Positions 47,833 through 59,762 of a DNA stretch of 64,000 nucleotides are shown in pieces. Every line of letters starts with the position of its first letter. Within the stretch, counting starts at the first letter, position 1. The notes beneath the pieces were generated by a model. The model saw nothing but the letters and a program-made list of their open reading frames with translations, was not told where the DNA came from and made no database searches. The position numbers were made by a program, and so were the translations under genes. Location: positions 446,017,292 through 446,081,291 of the forward strand of contig CM077115.1 in assembly GCA_039619475.1 (NCBI GenBank), written 5' to 3'. This DNA is from Icerya purchasi (taxonomy: Eukaryota; Arthropoda; Insecta; Hemiptera; Monophlebidae).

Positions 47833-49039
47833 AAGTGGTTCTTAACCTTTAAGTGATGAGGGACCATTTGACAAAATTTCTGTCTACCATGGACCACTAA
47901 AAGTGTTTGAAGGTAATATACAATAAATGTAAATAAATAAAGGGTTGTTCTATCTGTCTATAAATAAGACACGCATACAATTGTTCAAAGCCAACCGTAT
48001 TTTAATTTTTTTTATGAAAATTTTACAGAATAGAGGTAAATACATTATTTTAATGCGATTTCTGTGATTGCATACCTTTTACTAACTTCTGAATCCTCGG
48101 TTACTTAAAGCTAAACACATGTCGGCACTAGCATCCAACCGATTTCGGTGCTTGCTTTTAATTATCAAAAGCGCCGGGAACTTCTGCTCGCATAGATAGG
48201 TCGATGATAAGAAAGTTCGGTAACGTACAGCGATTTCTCGAATCTTTTAGGGGAAAGAAATTTCCTCTTGGTTCCAAAAATTTTCAAAATTAATTCCTGT
48301 CACGAATATATATCTTTCAAGTTACTATATTGTGTTGCATTTCAATCACTTCTTCTTGAATTTCATCAGGCACCTCAGAGAAACGTTGATCACTTTCCGC
48401 GAGCACCTTCGTTCTCGCAGTAGTCAGGAAAATAGCGACTGAATTCACTTTTTAAATTTTTCAAATGAAGTATCATATTCTCTTTTGTATTTTTCCTTTA
48501 ATCTCAGCACGCTGCCTGTCAATGATTCGATTCAGCGTATCAAACGTAGAAAAATTTTTTCTTCCAACCTTGTCGACTCGATTTTATTGATAAATTCACT
48601 AATTTTACCTTCGCTTGTAAATTTATTGCTTGCGCTTTGCAACTTCAGATTTCATAACCCTTGCAGTTGAAGGTTGAATATATTTAGTCGCGCGAAAAAA
48701 TCAACCAAATAAGCAAAACACATTTGAAATTTGGACTCGCAGAACTGATCCAGCAGTAACTCTTTTTGTTCTCCTTGTTAGTTAATAATATTTGTACACT
48801 TCCTCTTTCAGTTGGTACAACCTCGACAGCATATTTCCTTCGGAAAGCCGACGCACTTCCGTATGGAAAAACCGAGTTTCGTGTTCAGAGTTCATATCAG
48901 AGCACAGCTGTTTGAAGAGACGAGTATTAAGTGCACTCTTTTTTTAATGAAGTTAACTACTTTTATAGCTTTAATATTTTTATGATGGCTTCGTGGACCA
49001 CTTTGAGTGCTTCCAGGGACCACCAGTTAAGAACCTCTG
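47833..49039. mobile_element. hAT element, 1,207 bp, inserted in Jockey
   Basis: A perfect 8-base duplication CTCTAGAT flanks it (47,825-47,832 and 49,040-49,047). The ends are imperfect inverted repeats: AAGTGGTTCTTAACC at the left and, reversed, CAGAGGTTCTTAACT at the right. Removing it rejoins the Jockey frame through the codons for the SLDNE segment. It contains a broken transposase on the minus strand. Confidence 0.88.
48060..48960 (-). pseudogene. hAT transposase relic (GTF2IRD2/ZBED-like clade)
   Basis: On the minus strand the order of segments matches this hAT clade: LCSDMNSEHETRFFHTEVRR followed by LSEGNMLSRLYQLKEEV (about 48,805-48,920), EVPDEIQEEVIEMQHN (about 48,325-48,385), and the C-terminal dimerisation region LSSTYLCEQKFPALLIIKSK then HRNRLDASADMCLAL (about 48,090-48,215). 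The catalytic segments between are shifted or missing. It is clearly of a different hAT clade from the element at 933-2,495, whose signature is SNYFLERAFS rather than YLCEQKF. Confidence 0.8.
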
Positions 49040-49464
49040 CTCTAGATAATGAAACATTACTCTACAGACAGATTCTTGCGCCAATAATATGGCTGTATGG
49101 TTACGAACTCTGGGGCTACAGATTGAAGTATAAATATAATACAGCGATATCAAAATAAGACGTTGAGAATAATTAATGCTGCATGATACACGTAAGTAAT
49201 AAAGCTCTCCGCTAAAATCTTAACACTCCCTGCATAAGGGAGGTTATTGCAAAATCAGCCGCAAGAAACATTCATATGAACGTCCTATTATAGCGTTATT
49301 GAATAATCTGACGGCGGAGACACATCGGCTGCGCAGGAAGGGGCCATTAGACACTTAAGTGCTTGAAATAAGTTTGGGTCCTACGTCAATGGGCGGGGAT
49401 CATTCAAACGTTTGAGTATGCAACAGAATCTAGAGTGATAGCCCAACATTATCAAAAAAAAATA
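49040..49464 (+). pseudogene. Jockey-type reverse transcriptase, C-terminal segment and 3' tail
   Basis: After the hAT the frame resumes with DNETLLYRQILAPIIWLYGY (49,044-49,103) and ELWGYRL, then after shifts the C-terminal segments REVIAKSAARNIHMN (about 49,240-49,285). The copy ends in an A-rich tail ATCAAAAAAAAATA at 49,451-49,464, next to the repeated target TATGTTG. This is the 3' end of the Jockey insertion begun at 46,370. Confidence 0.8.
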
Positions 49465-49603
49465 TATGTTGAAACATTTATACAAATCTTTTATAGCATA
49501 AATTAAGTTTCTCTTTTATAACAAATTTTTTCATAGAGGCTTTGGTTCTTTGGTTGTAGGGGGAAATGACCCCCCCCCGCCGGGAATCCGTCACTGGTTT
49601 AAT

Positions 49604-51703
49604 AACTCGCGATTTTTAAACTTATTAGCAATACTCCTCTAGGATTGCGAGAACTACTTATAATCCGTGTCTTGCGGTGATTAATTCTTGTCAGTACACG
49701 GTTGTAGGCAGCGCAATTTAAGAATGTACACCGAGAAATCATTGGATAAAAAAAAAAGAAAAAGAAAAGAGGAAACAACCTTTTAATAAAAGAACCGCAA
49801 AAAAGTTAAAATCAAAAAAACATTTCGAAATGTTTTTAGTATGTTTTTAGAAGAATGTTTTTAGAATGTTTTGAAACATTAAAAAGAAAAAAGAAAAAAA
49901 AAAAAGACAGAAATATCGTATCTAATAAGAGAAATGTTAATCGCGGAGAAAATGATGCAATTGAAATATTGTCCGCTGTAACGTTGTTTAATAATACAAT
50001 GCATGGGTACCGGAAGACTGGTCTGTGATGGTCTTGTTGAGATCGGTCGAGCGAACGGCGAGTGAAAAAGAAGTAAAGTTACATTCCACGTATGAAGTAT
50101 TTATTTTTTGTTTTTTAATACGCGACGAAGAATCGTACGAAAGAAAGAAAATTAAAATTCCGCACTCTTCTGCAACGGTATTCCGGTCAATATTTTGCCG
50201 TGTATTTCGTCACCGGAATGCATTTCGCGTACCCTCTCCCCTCCCCTCTCGCTAGTCACCTCCCGGAAGTGACAGAAATACGCAAACTGTGATGACAAAG
50301 GGGGGAAGTTTGAATTTCTTCCGAACCGACACCGGTTCTTTGATTTATCTACTCTGTCTGTGTCGTGCGTCTGTAGTGTGCCATCTTCTAAGATGACTTA
50401 TTCATTTTTTTTTTTTTTTTTTTGTTTCTAACAATTCTACAATTGAATCAGCGACTCAATAACTTGGAAAATTAAGAAATTTAGAGATGAAAGAAATAAA
50501 TTTTCAATAATTTTTTATTTCAAGAACAGCGCATTAAAAAAAAGTTGAAATTACCTGATGATCGTTGTAAAAAGACTGAGAATTCTAAAACACTTGGAAC
50601 GAATGTGCTGAGCTGATGTGTGGGGCTGTGTGATCCTCTTTGACTTTGAACATCAATGAAGTACCGGAAGTATTTGTTAATTACGGTTGTTTTCCTGCCG
50701 CGTCGGTATTTGGGATTCAGCCATCTTCTTTAAAACTGTGAGCATTAAAATTCTTTTGTATGTTCTCTAGAGTAGCCGCTTTAAATTGGGAAAAGTCAGG
50801 AAATTTGGAGAATGTACAGAAATACCTTCGCGCTGTGTTATAGAACTTGAAGATATTAAAAGTGATTGCGAAACTCCTCTAGTATACATGTGTATATATA
50901 TGTGTGCGTTTATTCTGTATATTGTAGTTAATAAAACGTGTCGTCTTGTGTTGCCAGTGATAAAAAAAAACAACAGGAAAGGTAAATATAGTAACTACTT
51001 TTATTAATTTTTTAATGAAAGTGAAAATTTTAAGCGATCGAAATTTTATCGCTATTAAACTGTCTATCGCCACGGGATATGATAAAAAATATGTTACACA
51101 ATATTTGGAAAGTATGTGTACGGTTTTTAGCCGTGCAGTTATTGTTTTTTAAATCTGTAATGGCTAAAAGAAGTCTGAAAAACCGCGAAAAATCAGGGAA
51201 ATTTTATTTTGAAAAAGAAGTGGCGTCCCTATTGTATCGCTTGCGTAATGCCGTATTTTTCGCTACCTGTTATACATATATTCTCCCTAAAGAGAAAAAC
51301 TATATATCGATGCTACGTTTAAATTCCTTCTTTTGAAGTTATATCATGGTTGAAAAGAAATTACCTTTCGTTCTCATATCCAGCTTATAATGTACGAAGG
51401 AAAAGAGACTAACGATTCTATTTTTATATTATGGTTACACAAATTGATTTTTAAGGATTTTTGAGATGCCTAACAGTTATCGAAAAATTCATTTAATTAC
51501 AACAATGGTACAATTTACACACACCTGAGAGAGCTTTGAATCGTACAATTTTTTTCGCGCGTAATTTTATTTTCCATAACCGTACATTCTTTTTTTTTTC
51601 TTTTTCTGTATTCATTACTGTTAGCTTCCATGTAAAAGAAGCGTGAATTGTTACACCTAGAACTTTGAGGATTGCGTAAAATTAAGCTTTTTATACAAAG
51701 CCT
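49604..51703. other. No supported gene
   Basis: AT-rich sequence with poly-T at about 50,406-50,423 and short imperfect repeats of ATGTTTTTAG at 49,830-49,875. Open frames of 60-85 codons show no family motif. A GTATTTCGTCAC / GTGACAGAAATAC inverted pair at about 50,205-50,272 could form a small hairpin. Confidence 0.45.
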
Positions 51704-51714
51704 AATGGATCGCC

Positions 51715-52097
51715 AGGTCGTCGCGATAGCCTAGTTGCTAGAGCGCTTGACTTCCGTTATGGAGATCACGGGTTCGATCCCGAGCGACGACGAACTTATT
51801 ACAAGAATAAATAAATAAATAAAATAATCGCTAATAGTCACGTGAAAGGCAATGGAAAACCACCACGTCCAACACCATATGCGCGCTAGGTCAGTACACG
51901 GCAGACATAAATAGGACTGCACTTTCATATGCCGATATAAATCAAACGATTGCTATCAGTTCCAAGTGTAGTCTTGCGTGTGCACACATTCGTTGCATAT
52001 AACTATTGCTATGAACACTAAATATATCTGTACAGCTGAGATGTACGAATAGGTAGTCACCGACGCTCAGTAATTAAGTACGGCACTATAAAGAAAG
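51715..52097 (+). mobile_element. tRNA-derived SINE, family 2, complete with target duplication
   Basis: A perfect 11-base direct repeat AATGGATCGCC flanks the element (51,704-51,714 and 52,098-52,108). The head is a 75-base tRNA-like sequence (51,717-51,791) with complementary ends GTCGTCG and CGACGAC. It is followed by a short A-rich linker, then a conserved-looking body containing AAAGGCAATGGAAAACCACC (51,845-51,864), a phrase seen in central domains of several tRNA-SINE families. The element would be transcribed by RNA polymerase III and moved by a partner LINE. The exact target repeat suggests a recent insertion. Confidence 0.88.
51727..51781 (+). promoter_or_regulatory. RNA polymerase III internal promoter (A and B boxes) in SINE head
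   Basis: A box TAGCCTAGTTGC at 51,727-51,738 fits TRGCNNAGYNGG with one change. B box GGTTCGATCCC at 51,771-51,781 fits GGTTCGANTCC apart from one missing base. The T-loop is one base short of a standard tRNA, so this is a SINE promoter and not a functional tRNA gene. Confidence 0.8.
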
Positions 52098-52108
52098 AAT
52101 GGATCGCC

Positions 52109-52689
52109 GGGAACAACCAATTCCTTTTTCAGCTTTCACCCCAGATGATATTTTTCTAATATAATTCCATTTCAGATATCCTGGGAGCGAAGTTTTTTAA
52201 TTCGTTCCTAAAGAATTCTCGAGGATATTGAAGCTCGAAACATTTTGCGCATCATTAGAGAGATTCATCGTCACGGTATTGGAACACCTTTTTTTTTTTT
52301 TTTTTTTTTTTTGCGCCGAAATATTAACACACAGGAGTAGTATTTACGTGATCATTGGCCGTACATCAACTATTAACGGAAAGAAAAAAATCGTTTTCCT
52401 CGGTGATTGGACAATCACGACAAATATCTAATCTAAAGTTGGAATGAATCCGATAGGTTTTCAATTTTAATTACAACTTTTCCGATACTTATTCCGATAT
52501 TATGCGAGTTTAGGAGAGCCTGCGCGACGTCTTAATTTTAAATAAATAAAACAAATAAGAATCAGAAATTATCCGAATTTTCCTGTTATTCTCACAGACG
52601 CTCTTTTTTGTTTCTATGTGGGCGCATTGATGGTTTCGATCCAACAACATGACTCTAGCTAAATTATAAAATTAAATAGCCAAGCGGTT
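52109..52689. other. No supported feature
   Basis: Poly-T of 22 bases at about 52,290-52,311; no recognised coding motif. Confidence 0.45.
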
Positions 52690-52860
52690 AGAAATGAAAG
52701 ACATAAAGGACAGTGGCGAGAGAACAACAAGGATATAATAGGGAGTTGGAAGACCCAAAGCCAATAGTTGAGCGTATAAAAGCGAGCCTTCGTTCAGGAG
52801 AGCACTTCCCATTCTTACACAAAAACGTCTCATAACGAATTTTCTGTTCTATCCATTCCC
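52690..52860 (-). pseudogene. I-type retrotransposon C-terminal scrap
   Basis: On the minus strand one frame reads GKCSPERRLAFIRSTIGF and a neighbouring frame gives a GLP-TP-YYIL-like segment then FISNRLA, in the order seen after the cysteine/histidine cluster in the 26.9-kb and 36.4-kb copies. No tail is visible. It is short and shifted. Confidence 0.5.
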
Positions 52861-53139
52861 TATTTTTAATGTTAACTTCGGGGTCCCCCTGTAATCTATT
52901 CAATTTTTGATCTTCAACCTTTTTTCTTTTCTTCTTGCGATCTCTAACATTCCCTTTCAGAGACTTCTTACAGCGTTTCTTACATATTCTTTCTGTTTTA
53001 CAATCCACCATTATAGGCTCTTGTGGACATCCATTGGTGGTACTGATTTTTATTCTCCGCTTTATTCTTCCGCCATGTTGTATGTGATTTTTCTGCGCAT
53101 TTCGGAGAACTTAATTTTGAGATTTCTATCTTCATTTCA
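52861..53139. other. No supported feature
   Basis: CT-rich sequence between the I-type scrap and the SINE; nothing recognised. Confidence 0.4.
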
Positions 53140-53400
53140 TTTTGGCAGAGGACACGAATTCAAGACTTGTCTCGTTCCGGATCCGAATCACTCTCAGGTC
53201 TATATCTGAAATTGAATATTGGTTATACCAGAGAATTATCTGGTGGAAAGAAAAAGTCGGATTCCAATGGCCTCCCTACCCAGTGCCGTCGTTGGGCTTT
53301 TTACATTATGAAAAGCTTAATTGCAAAATCCCCGACGCCCTGCTAAGGGTACTAGTATGGGACTCACTTTACTTTACTTTACTTTTTTTTATACTTTTTT
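53140..53400 (+). mobile_element. tRNA-derived SINE, family 1
   Basis: The head CAGAGGACACGAATTCAAGA leads into CTTGTCTCGTTCCGGATCCG, then GAATATTGGTTATACCAGAG, AATTATCTGGTGGAAAGAAA, a GC-rich TCCCCGACGCCCTGCTAAGG and a tail of repeated CTTTA ending in T and A runs. It is the most complete of three copies. The phrase CCCCGACGCCCTG also occurs alone at 7,322-7,334, probably a tail fragment of the same family. Confidence 0.75.
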
Positions 53401-53495
53401 TTACATATCCCGCTGTCGTACATCGACACTTGCAAAAATTTCAAAAAAGAAAAAAGTTACGATATAAAACTTAAAAGCCACTATCTTGACCACAA

Positions 53496-53529
<34 letters not shown>

Positions 53530-53684
53530 GATAACAGTAGTATTTAAGAGTCCGCGGTATCAAAATAAGATGGTGGCGGCAGAGCGTAAGTGAATTTCAT
53601 TTGGCATCCTTGATGGGAGACATGAAAAACTAAATGTGGTAACACTTCGGTGGATCAATTTCACTACAGGTATCCCCTGTCACC

Positions 53685-53720
<36 letters not shown>

Positions 53721-56504
53721 ATCATTCAGAGAACCAATGCCCGCTTGCAATTTCTGCGTCTATTATTTAACGAACAATTTTCTTTTCGTACCAACATGTT
53801 CCATGGCTATAGAACCGTGTCCGATGCAAAAGTGCAAAAAGACTTTTAGTCATCATTGTTTTTTTGCATGAAAACAGTTTTATTCTTTGATAATTTATCC
53901 GGCTTATACAGAACATAATATTAACCAGTTGCGTTGCAATTCCGACGATAGATCCCCCCCCCCGCGAATGTCTGATAAATGTAAATTTGTTTTCCGCGAA
54001 TTCTATGTGAGACTCTGAGCATACGCTTTTAGGCAATTAGCGCTATCTTTTTTTCCTTTTTTGCTTTCAATAATTCCAATAAAATCAAAGCGACATTTTG
54101 AGTCAGCGGAAACATATGTAAATTTTATACCAGTTGTGCTGTAATAATCTCTGTTTTATTTTATCGCTATCTGTCAGTTCTCTTTATCATCGCGTGTATT
54201 TCCTTCCTCGTTATCGGCTGTATTTTTCTGTTTTACGCCGTAAAATTCCACAGTTCTGCCAATGAATATTTTTTTCTTTTTTCCCCCTCATTTTCCATTT
54301 TTTTTTCACTTTTTTTCCATTCTTTTTCCCCCTTTTTTTTCTTTAATTAAGAGCTTTTTCATATAGTTGCGTGAAATACGCGCTAATCGAGCTCAAAACA
54401 CCAGAGTGTCGTGGTGGTTTTACACAACCAGCGGGGCGCTACTAATATTATCGACTGAACAAAACCGTAACTAATAATTTCTTTCTCGGGCGGCGGATAT
54501 TAGTGAGCATTTTTGAAAAAATTCGCATCGTGATTTTCTTCGAAGAAGGAAAATTCGTCCGCGGAAGGAGGAGGAGATCTACGAGATTCTGTGCCCAAAG
54601 TGAAGTTGATATTCTTTGTAATCGATAAATAATGGATTGGCACAATTCCAACCTCTCTCGTTGATAAATGAAGTATTTTTAATTTGACCTGTCCCCTTTG
54701 CGTCGTATAACTTCAATATTTCCTCGAGGTTTTGTCTTTAGGCTTAACAGATCCAACCGAATCATCTGCGTGATCAATACACTGGTCAAACGGGAGAGAT
54801 TGGTTTCCCCGGGTAAGATTTTGCTGGTCGAATTGGTTCCCGTAGATAAACTTGATTTTCAAGTTAGCAAGTCGAAAATTGATCTTCTATGTTGTTGAAG
54901 TTTTTTCCTTTTTATTATTGTTATTATTATTATTATTATTATTTTAACTCGGCTGTATCTTGCAGCTTCTCAGCTCTAGCGTTTCTAATTGTGTTACCGC
55001 TATTATTTATTGTGTTTTCTTTTATTATTCATCACGTACGAAATTAAGCAAATTAAAAAACTCCTTGTGGGGATTGATTTAAAGCACACTTTTCTCTCGA
55101 TACTTTGTAATCGATATGTCGCGCATCTGTGTGTTGCGAGCTGTCTTCAATATTGATGTATTATTTATTATAAAAAAGATCTGAACTGTAAATGGAAAAT
55201 ACAAATAATTGTAAACTACATTTAGCACTTAATGTATAGTTTTATAATACTTTACTAATGAAAATAAATGTCCACACAGCTCAACACTCCTATGTACTTA
55301 TTCAAGATTTTTATTTCATATCTACATGTCCGAAAAGAAATCAAATGCAATCAAAGATAAATTAAACTTAATGCCATTTCTTATGCGAAATTCACCACTA
55401 TTATCAAAAATATATTTTTCCTTTTTGGTCAAATTTTAATAAAGTGCACATAAACCCACTGATTCATCAATCATTCTAGTAACAACGGGAACCAATTCGA
55501 CCCCATCTGGTCAAACATCCCTTTTCTTCGACAATCACTCCAGCTTTTGACGAAGTGTCTATCACCCAGTAGTGTACACTGGTAATAGTAGTAGTAGTAG
55601 TAGTAGTAGTAGTAATAGTAGTAGTAGTAGTAGTGATGACACCTTGCGTTATCGAATACTCATCTGCGTTCTAACCTGCAATAGAATCATTACTCAAAAA
55701 AAATGTCGAATGGCTTTTTTATCGTACACTACTTCCCCTGTAATGAAGCGCGAAGTTCGGATCTACGAGATAATATCGTCTTCTTATTGTAGAAATCGGT
55801 GTCAGATTTTCAAAAACGTAGAATTTATGCCGTAATAAAATTCACACCGGAAACATAAAATCTGCTTTGTAGCCGCCGAATGAGTTGACTTTTGGTGTAT
55901 AATATGTATGTCGTTGTAAAAAAGAGATTTTCTTATTTTTCCTAATATGTATTTAAATTTGTAGCGACGATGGCATATCGATTTCGCATATTACAACAGG
56001 ACGCGGTACTGAAAGAAATTGTGGAGCACCATCGTTGATGCCAAAGACTGCGGAAAGTTTACAGAAAAATAGGTGGCGGGGCGGCCCGCGTGTGTTGAAA
56101 GTCAAAATCGTTTTGTCATAAATGCGAGATAGTTAATTCTGTCTCATTATCATCAGGTGGCTTGGCAAAATAACGGGGATCATTCTTTGGATGTAATATA
56201 ATGCGAAATTCGGGACAGTAGCGCTGGTATAATATGTGTACTGCAGTTGTCGAAATCTGCAGAATTATACTGCATTATTAATAATGACACGGCAGAAAAT
56301 TAATGATTGCTCGACCTTGACAGATATCTCTATTTTCATGACGAGTACTCTGCCACACACAGTATTTGACAGAAAGAAAATATTACAGAAATTGATCTAG
56401 ATGGAATTTTTGTAAATTTCAATGCTTTTGTAAATATTACAAGCTTTGAACTGTCCTTACACCACAAGAGGTAAACACCGGTGTGGAATTGTGGTGTACA
56501 AAGT
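53401..56504. other. No supported gene; several microsatellites
   Basis: AAT repeat at 53,495-53,530, TG repeat at about 53,689-53,717, TTA repeat at 54,911-54,944 and AGT repeat at about 55,585-55,635. The AGT run creates a poly-serine open frame (55,572-55,835) that is not a credible gene. The motif TTTCATTTGGCATCC at 53,595-53,609 is the reverse complement of the motif stacked at 8.05-8.13 kb. Confidence 0.5.
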
Positions 56505-56615
56505 CTTGGAATCGTCTGGAATTGTTTAGCATTATCTAAAATTCCTTGCAATTGTTTGGAATTGTTTGGAATTTTTCGAAATTTTGCTTAGAATTGTCTG
56601 GAATTTTGGAGTGTT
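56505..56615 (+). repeat. Minisatellite with 10-base periodicity
   Basis: Degenerate units of GGAATTGTTT / GGAATTGTCT recur about every ten bases, for example GGAATCGTCT, GGAATTGTTT, GGAATTGTTT, GGAATTTTTC. Interruptions of one or two units are present. A TTA microsatellite follows at 56,652-56,676. Confidence 0.6.
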
Positions 56616-57510
56616 TCCTCCGTGGTTCTTAAGCTTCCTAAACCATACAGGTATTATTATTATTATTATTATTATTCTAGTCGGCTCTGCAAAAATTGAA
56701 GCTTCAAAGTGGGTCTTTTAGCATACAAAAAGCACACTCGTATATTACAAAATCGCGAACGCGCTTTATTATTGAAGCGTCTCACATAGGATGGTAGCGA
56801 GGTGCTGGTTTTTGGTCGGGGGTACGCTGAACAGTGACCTTGAAATTTCTATTTCCGTCAGCCGGTTGCGTGTAAAAGTACATCGAAGAAGCGGATTACA
56901 CATGCGCCGTTGAGAAAATTTCTAATCTTTTTCCGATTTGGGATCGTCGTACTACTGATGTGCCAAAACATGCATTGTAGCGGTGATGATAGAAAATAAA
57001 AAAAAATTAAATAAATAAATAAAAAAGATAGATAATAAAAGAAAACCAGAAGTGTGGAATCAAAAGGATTGCCTAGTTTTTTGTTTTTTAAGCAATTTTT
57101 AATAATAATAATAAAAAAAAAAAAAAAGTCTTAATTCTCGGTATTTCACTGAGCTAATCTTATCTGTAGTTAAATTCATTATTTACTTTCGATAATAAGA
57201 CAATATTTAATAACTAAACAATTTCAGTGAAGCATGATGTTTCATCGGCTCAGGGTTACTCCGTATGTCAAGTTAAAGAGATTAATTATAACATTTATAT
57301 TTACATAATTCTAAATTCAAAATTCAAAACAAAGAAATCCGAATTTTCGAGTCGTAAAAAGCATCATGGGAAATTTCATTTTTTACGGTTTTTTTTTTTG
57401 AACTTTTCGGCAGAGAGAGTTGAACGCCACAAACAAAGAAAGTCCAACGATGAACATCCGGTTAAATAGCATGTCAGGATTTAAGGATTAAAAGAAATAA
57501 GAGTTGTACC

Positions 57511-57542
<32 letters not shown>

Positions 57543-59040
57543 CCGGAATGAACAAAATTGTATTTTAAAGATAGCACTGAATTTTTTCCTTCAATTATCT
57601 GTCAACTGTTCCAGAAATATATATATTGACCTAGTTTCGATATTTTCGATGTATGCGGTAGTGCGTAAGATTCGAACAAAATTGCAGTTTGATTTTGCCG
57701 AAAGAAGCTATAGCAGTACTTTAATGGTTCGCCACCGTGTAAATCCAAGTCTAAAGATTCACGTAAAATACGATCTATTTCGTGTATTTTCAAAAATAAT
57801 GTGATATCAGTCGTACTATTCAATTTCGAGCGTTCCGATTACCCATGTCCCCCTCATATTCTTCTTGTACCGAAATCTAGCTATTGCTTTGTGAATGTTT
57901 CATTGTTTTCGTTATGTAGAAAATGTGTTACAGACCAACATCAATTCCTGCGCGCGCATCGGATGTGGATGGTGTGTGAACATTTTTTTGCCTTAGATTG
58001 GTTTTGAATAATTTTTACTGGGGTAGTTGCCAAATTTTTGAACCCAAGGCTTATCGGCGGTCGAGCACGGAAGTGAAAAGATTGTGAAAGAAAAAAACGT
58101 GTCAAAGGTTTTTTTATTCTTCTCCAGTTGTAGACTCTACATCATCAGGCTCGTTATCTATAATATTAAGATCGATATTAGTTATCAATATAATATGGTG
58201 ATTATAGATACGTGCGTGCTTTACGAATTCCCCTGACAGTTTTATCATCTGCATTCAGTATGTTATATACATTCACAAATTATCATTGTTCCACACTGTG
58301 TTGTTGATCGTCGCCAAGTTGAAATTTTAAGCCCGGATTCTTACGATGATGTGCATGACTTTTTGACATCGGTGAAGTTGATTTACGGTAATTCAAACTT
58401 TTTTTCTTTGACGGCGAGGGGGCAGAGCTAATTTTTGACAGCCGATAAACCGACGCATTTGAGTGATAACTGAAATAAAGTGTTTACATCGGCAACCCAG
58501 CAATACGAGTTTTACTACCACAACCAACGGTGGTCTACATGTCGGTTCAACGTGATTTGCAGAGTTGTACAATTCGATATAGCAATATCATCGTTTAGGA
58601 ACTTGGCTCGGTCATTATTTACATACTATTTTCTGTTCCTGCGTTACCATTAATGTTTTGCAAACATTTCCGCTACGATATTTAAATTAAAAACCGACTG
58701 CACGCTACTTTTAAAATCTTATCAATATTTGAGATCTACAAACAATTGAAAAACTTAATCTTACATGTTTCATTGTGATTTAAAAAGAAAAAAAAAAACA
58801 ACAATTTAAAACGTTTTTGTGCTTTTTCAAATTTGACATTAAGACCTAAATAATTATTGTCAAAAAAATTTTTCTATGTTTGTTCCAACCTTTTTTGAAA
58901 ATGATTTAAAAGGGTCTCAACAAACCTAAAATGTACCATTTGAATTATTTCGATATCTCAAAAGGTTTTTAAAATAACCGCGAAAGTGTGTTCTTTTTCA
59001 ATAATATACAAAATAATAAGTATTTTTTTAAATATACATA
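56616..59040. other. No supported gene
   Basis: AT-rich sequence with an ATA repeat at 57,511-57,541. Open frames of 68-80 codons lack recognisable motifs. Confidence 0.5.
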
Positions 59041-59762
59041 CGAGGAACGATCAATAAGTCTTCGCGACAAAAAAAAAAGAAAAAAAAAAAAATCGTAAAA
59101 AATGTGTAAATATACTTTTGAAATCTACACAATACCCTTTCTCTACTTTGCGACACGTATTCACCTAAAATATTCAAGCACTCTTGTCGTAACGTGGTAC
59201 CAATATTTTTCGTCTATGCCTTGTTTTTGAAAAAAAACCTCCGTCCCCAACTTTGGCTAACCAATTCATGACGAAATTCTTCACTTCTACGTCGTTTGCG
59301 AAACGCTCTCCGCCTAGAGCTGTTTTTAAATGATCAAACCATATGGGCGATCATCCGAAAGATTGAGAGTTTCAACGCGCTTAACGTTTATGCAAATCTG
59401 TGTGCGAAGTTGGCAGCCGACCGCTGTACGCTTCATCTTCCACATAATCTTAACCTTCCTCGAACATACCCGCGCCACCATTTGGACACCATGTGGGTCT
59501 GGAAATTTCTTCAGCATCGTACATATGATTTTTTGCTCACAAAAATCACACTACACTCCGCTTCTCAATGTTTTGGATGACCTATTCACACGGAACGCTC
59601 CATTTCAAACAGACACTGTATACGATCCAAACAAGGTACCGGTTTCATTCACGAGGGGATAGAGAATGAAAACCGGGTTCGTTTAAGCCGGAGTGGGGGG
59701 GGGGGGGGTTGTATGTTAATTTAGGTAGAAACTACGCATGAGCGTAACTTACTTATTGATCC

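Larger units (their letters stand above)
45839..49596 (-). mobile_element. CAGTGACGGATCC-type TIR element split by a nested Jockey insertion
   Basis: The reverse complement of the 660-bp reference element (32,948-33,607) is found in two parts, 45,839-46,369 and 49,465-49,596. Outer ends are CAGGGCCGGATTCAG at 45,839 and CGTCACTG at 49,596. The flanks share GTTTAAT (45,832-45,838 and 49,597-49,603), consistent with a target duplication across the whole 3.76 kb. The two parts overlap by a repeated target, TATGTTG plus AACATT (46,352-46,369 and 49,465-49,478), as expected when a retrotransposon lands inside. Confidence 0.75.

Noticed and set aside
51717..51791. Functional tRNA gene
   Set aside because: The tRNA-like head has a shortened T-loop and is joined to a SINE body inside a perfect target duplication, so it is a SINE and not a gene.
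52678..52690. A-box-like string TAGCCAAGCGG as a tRNA or SINE start
   Set aside because: No B box at the expected distance downstream; the sequence fits the minus-strand I-type fragment.
55572..55835. 87-codon open frame with a serine run
   Set aside because: The serine run is a translated AGT microsatellite; the rest has no motif.
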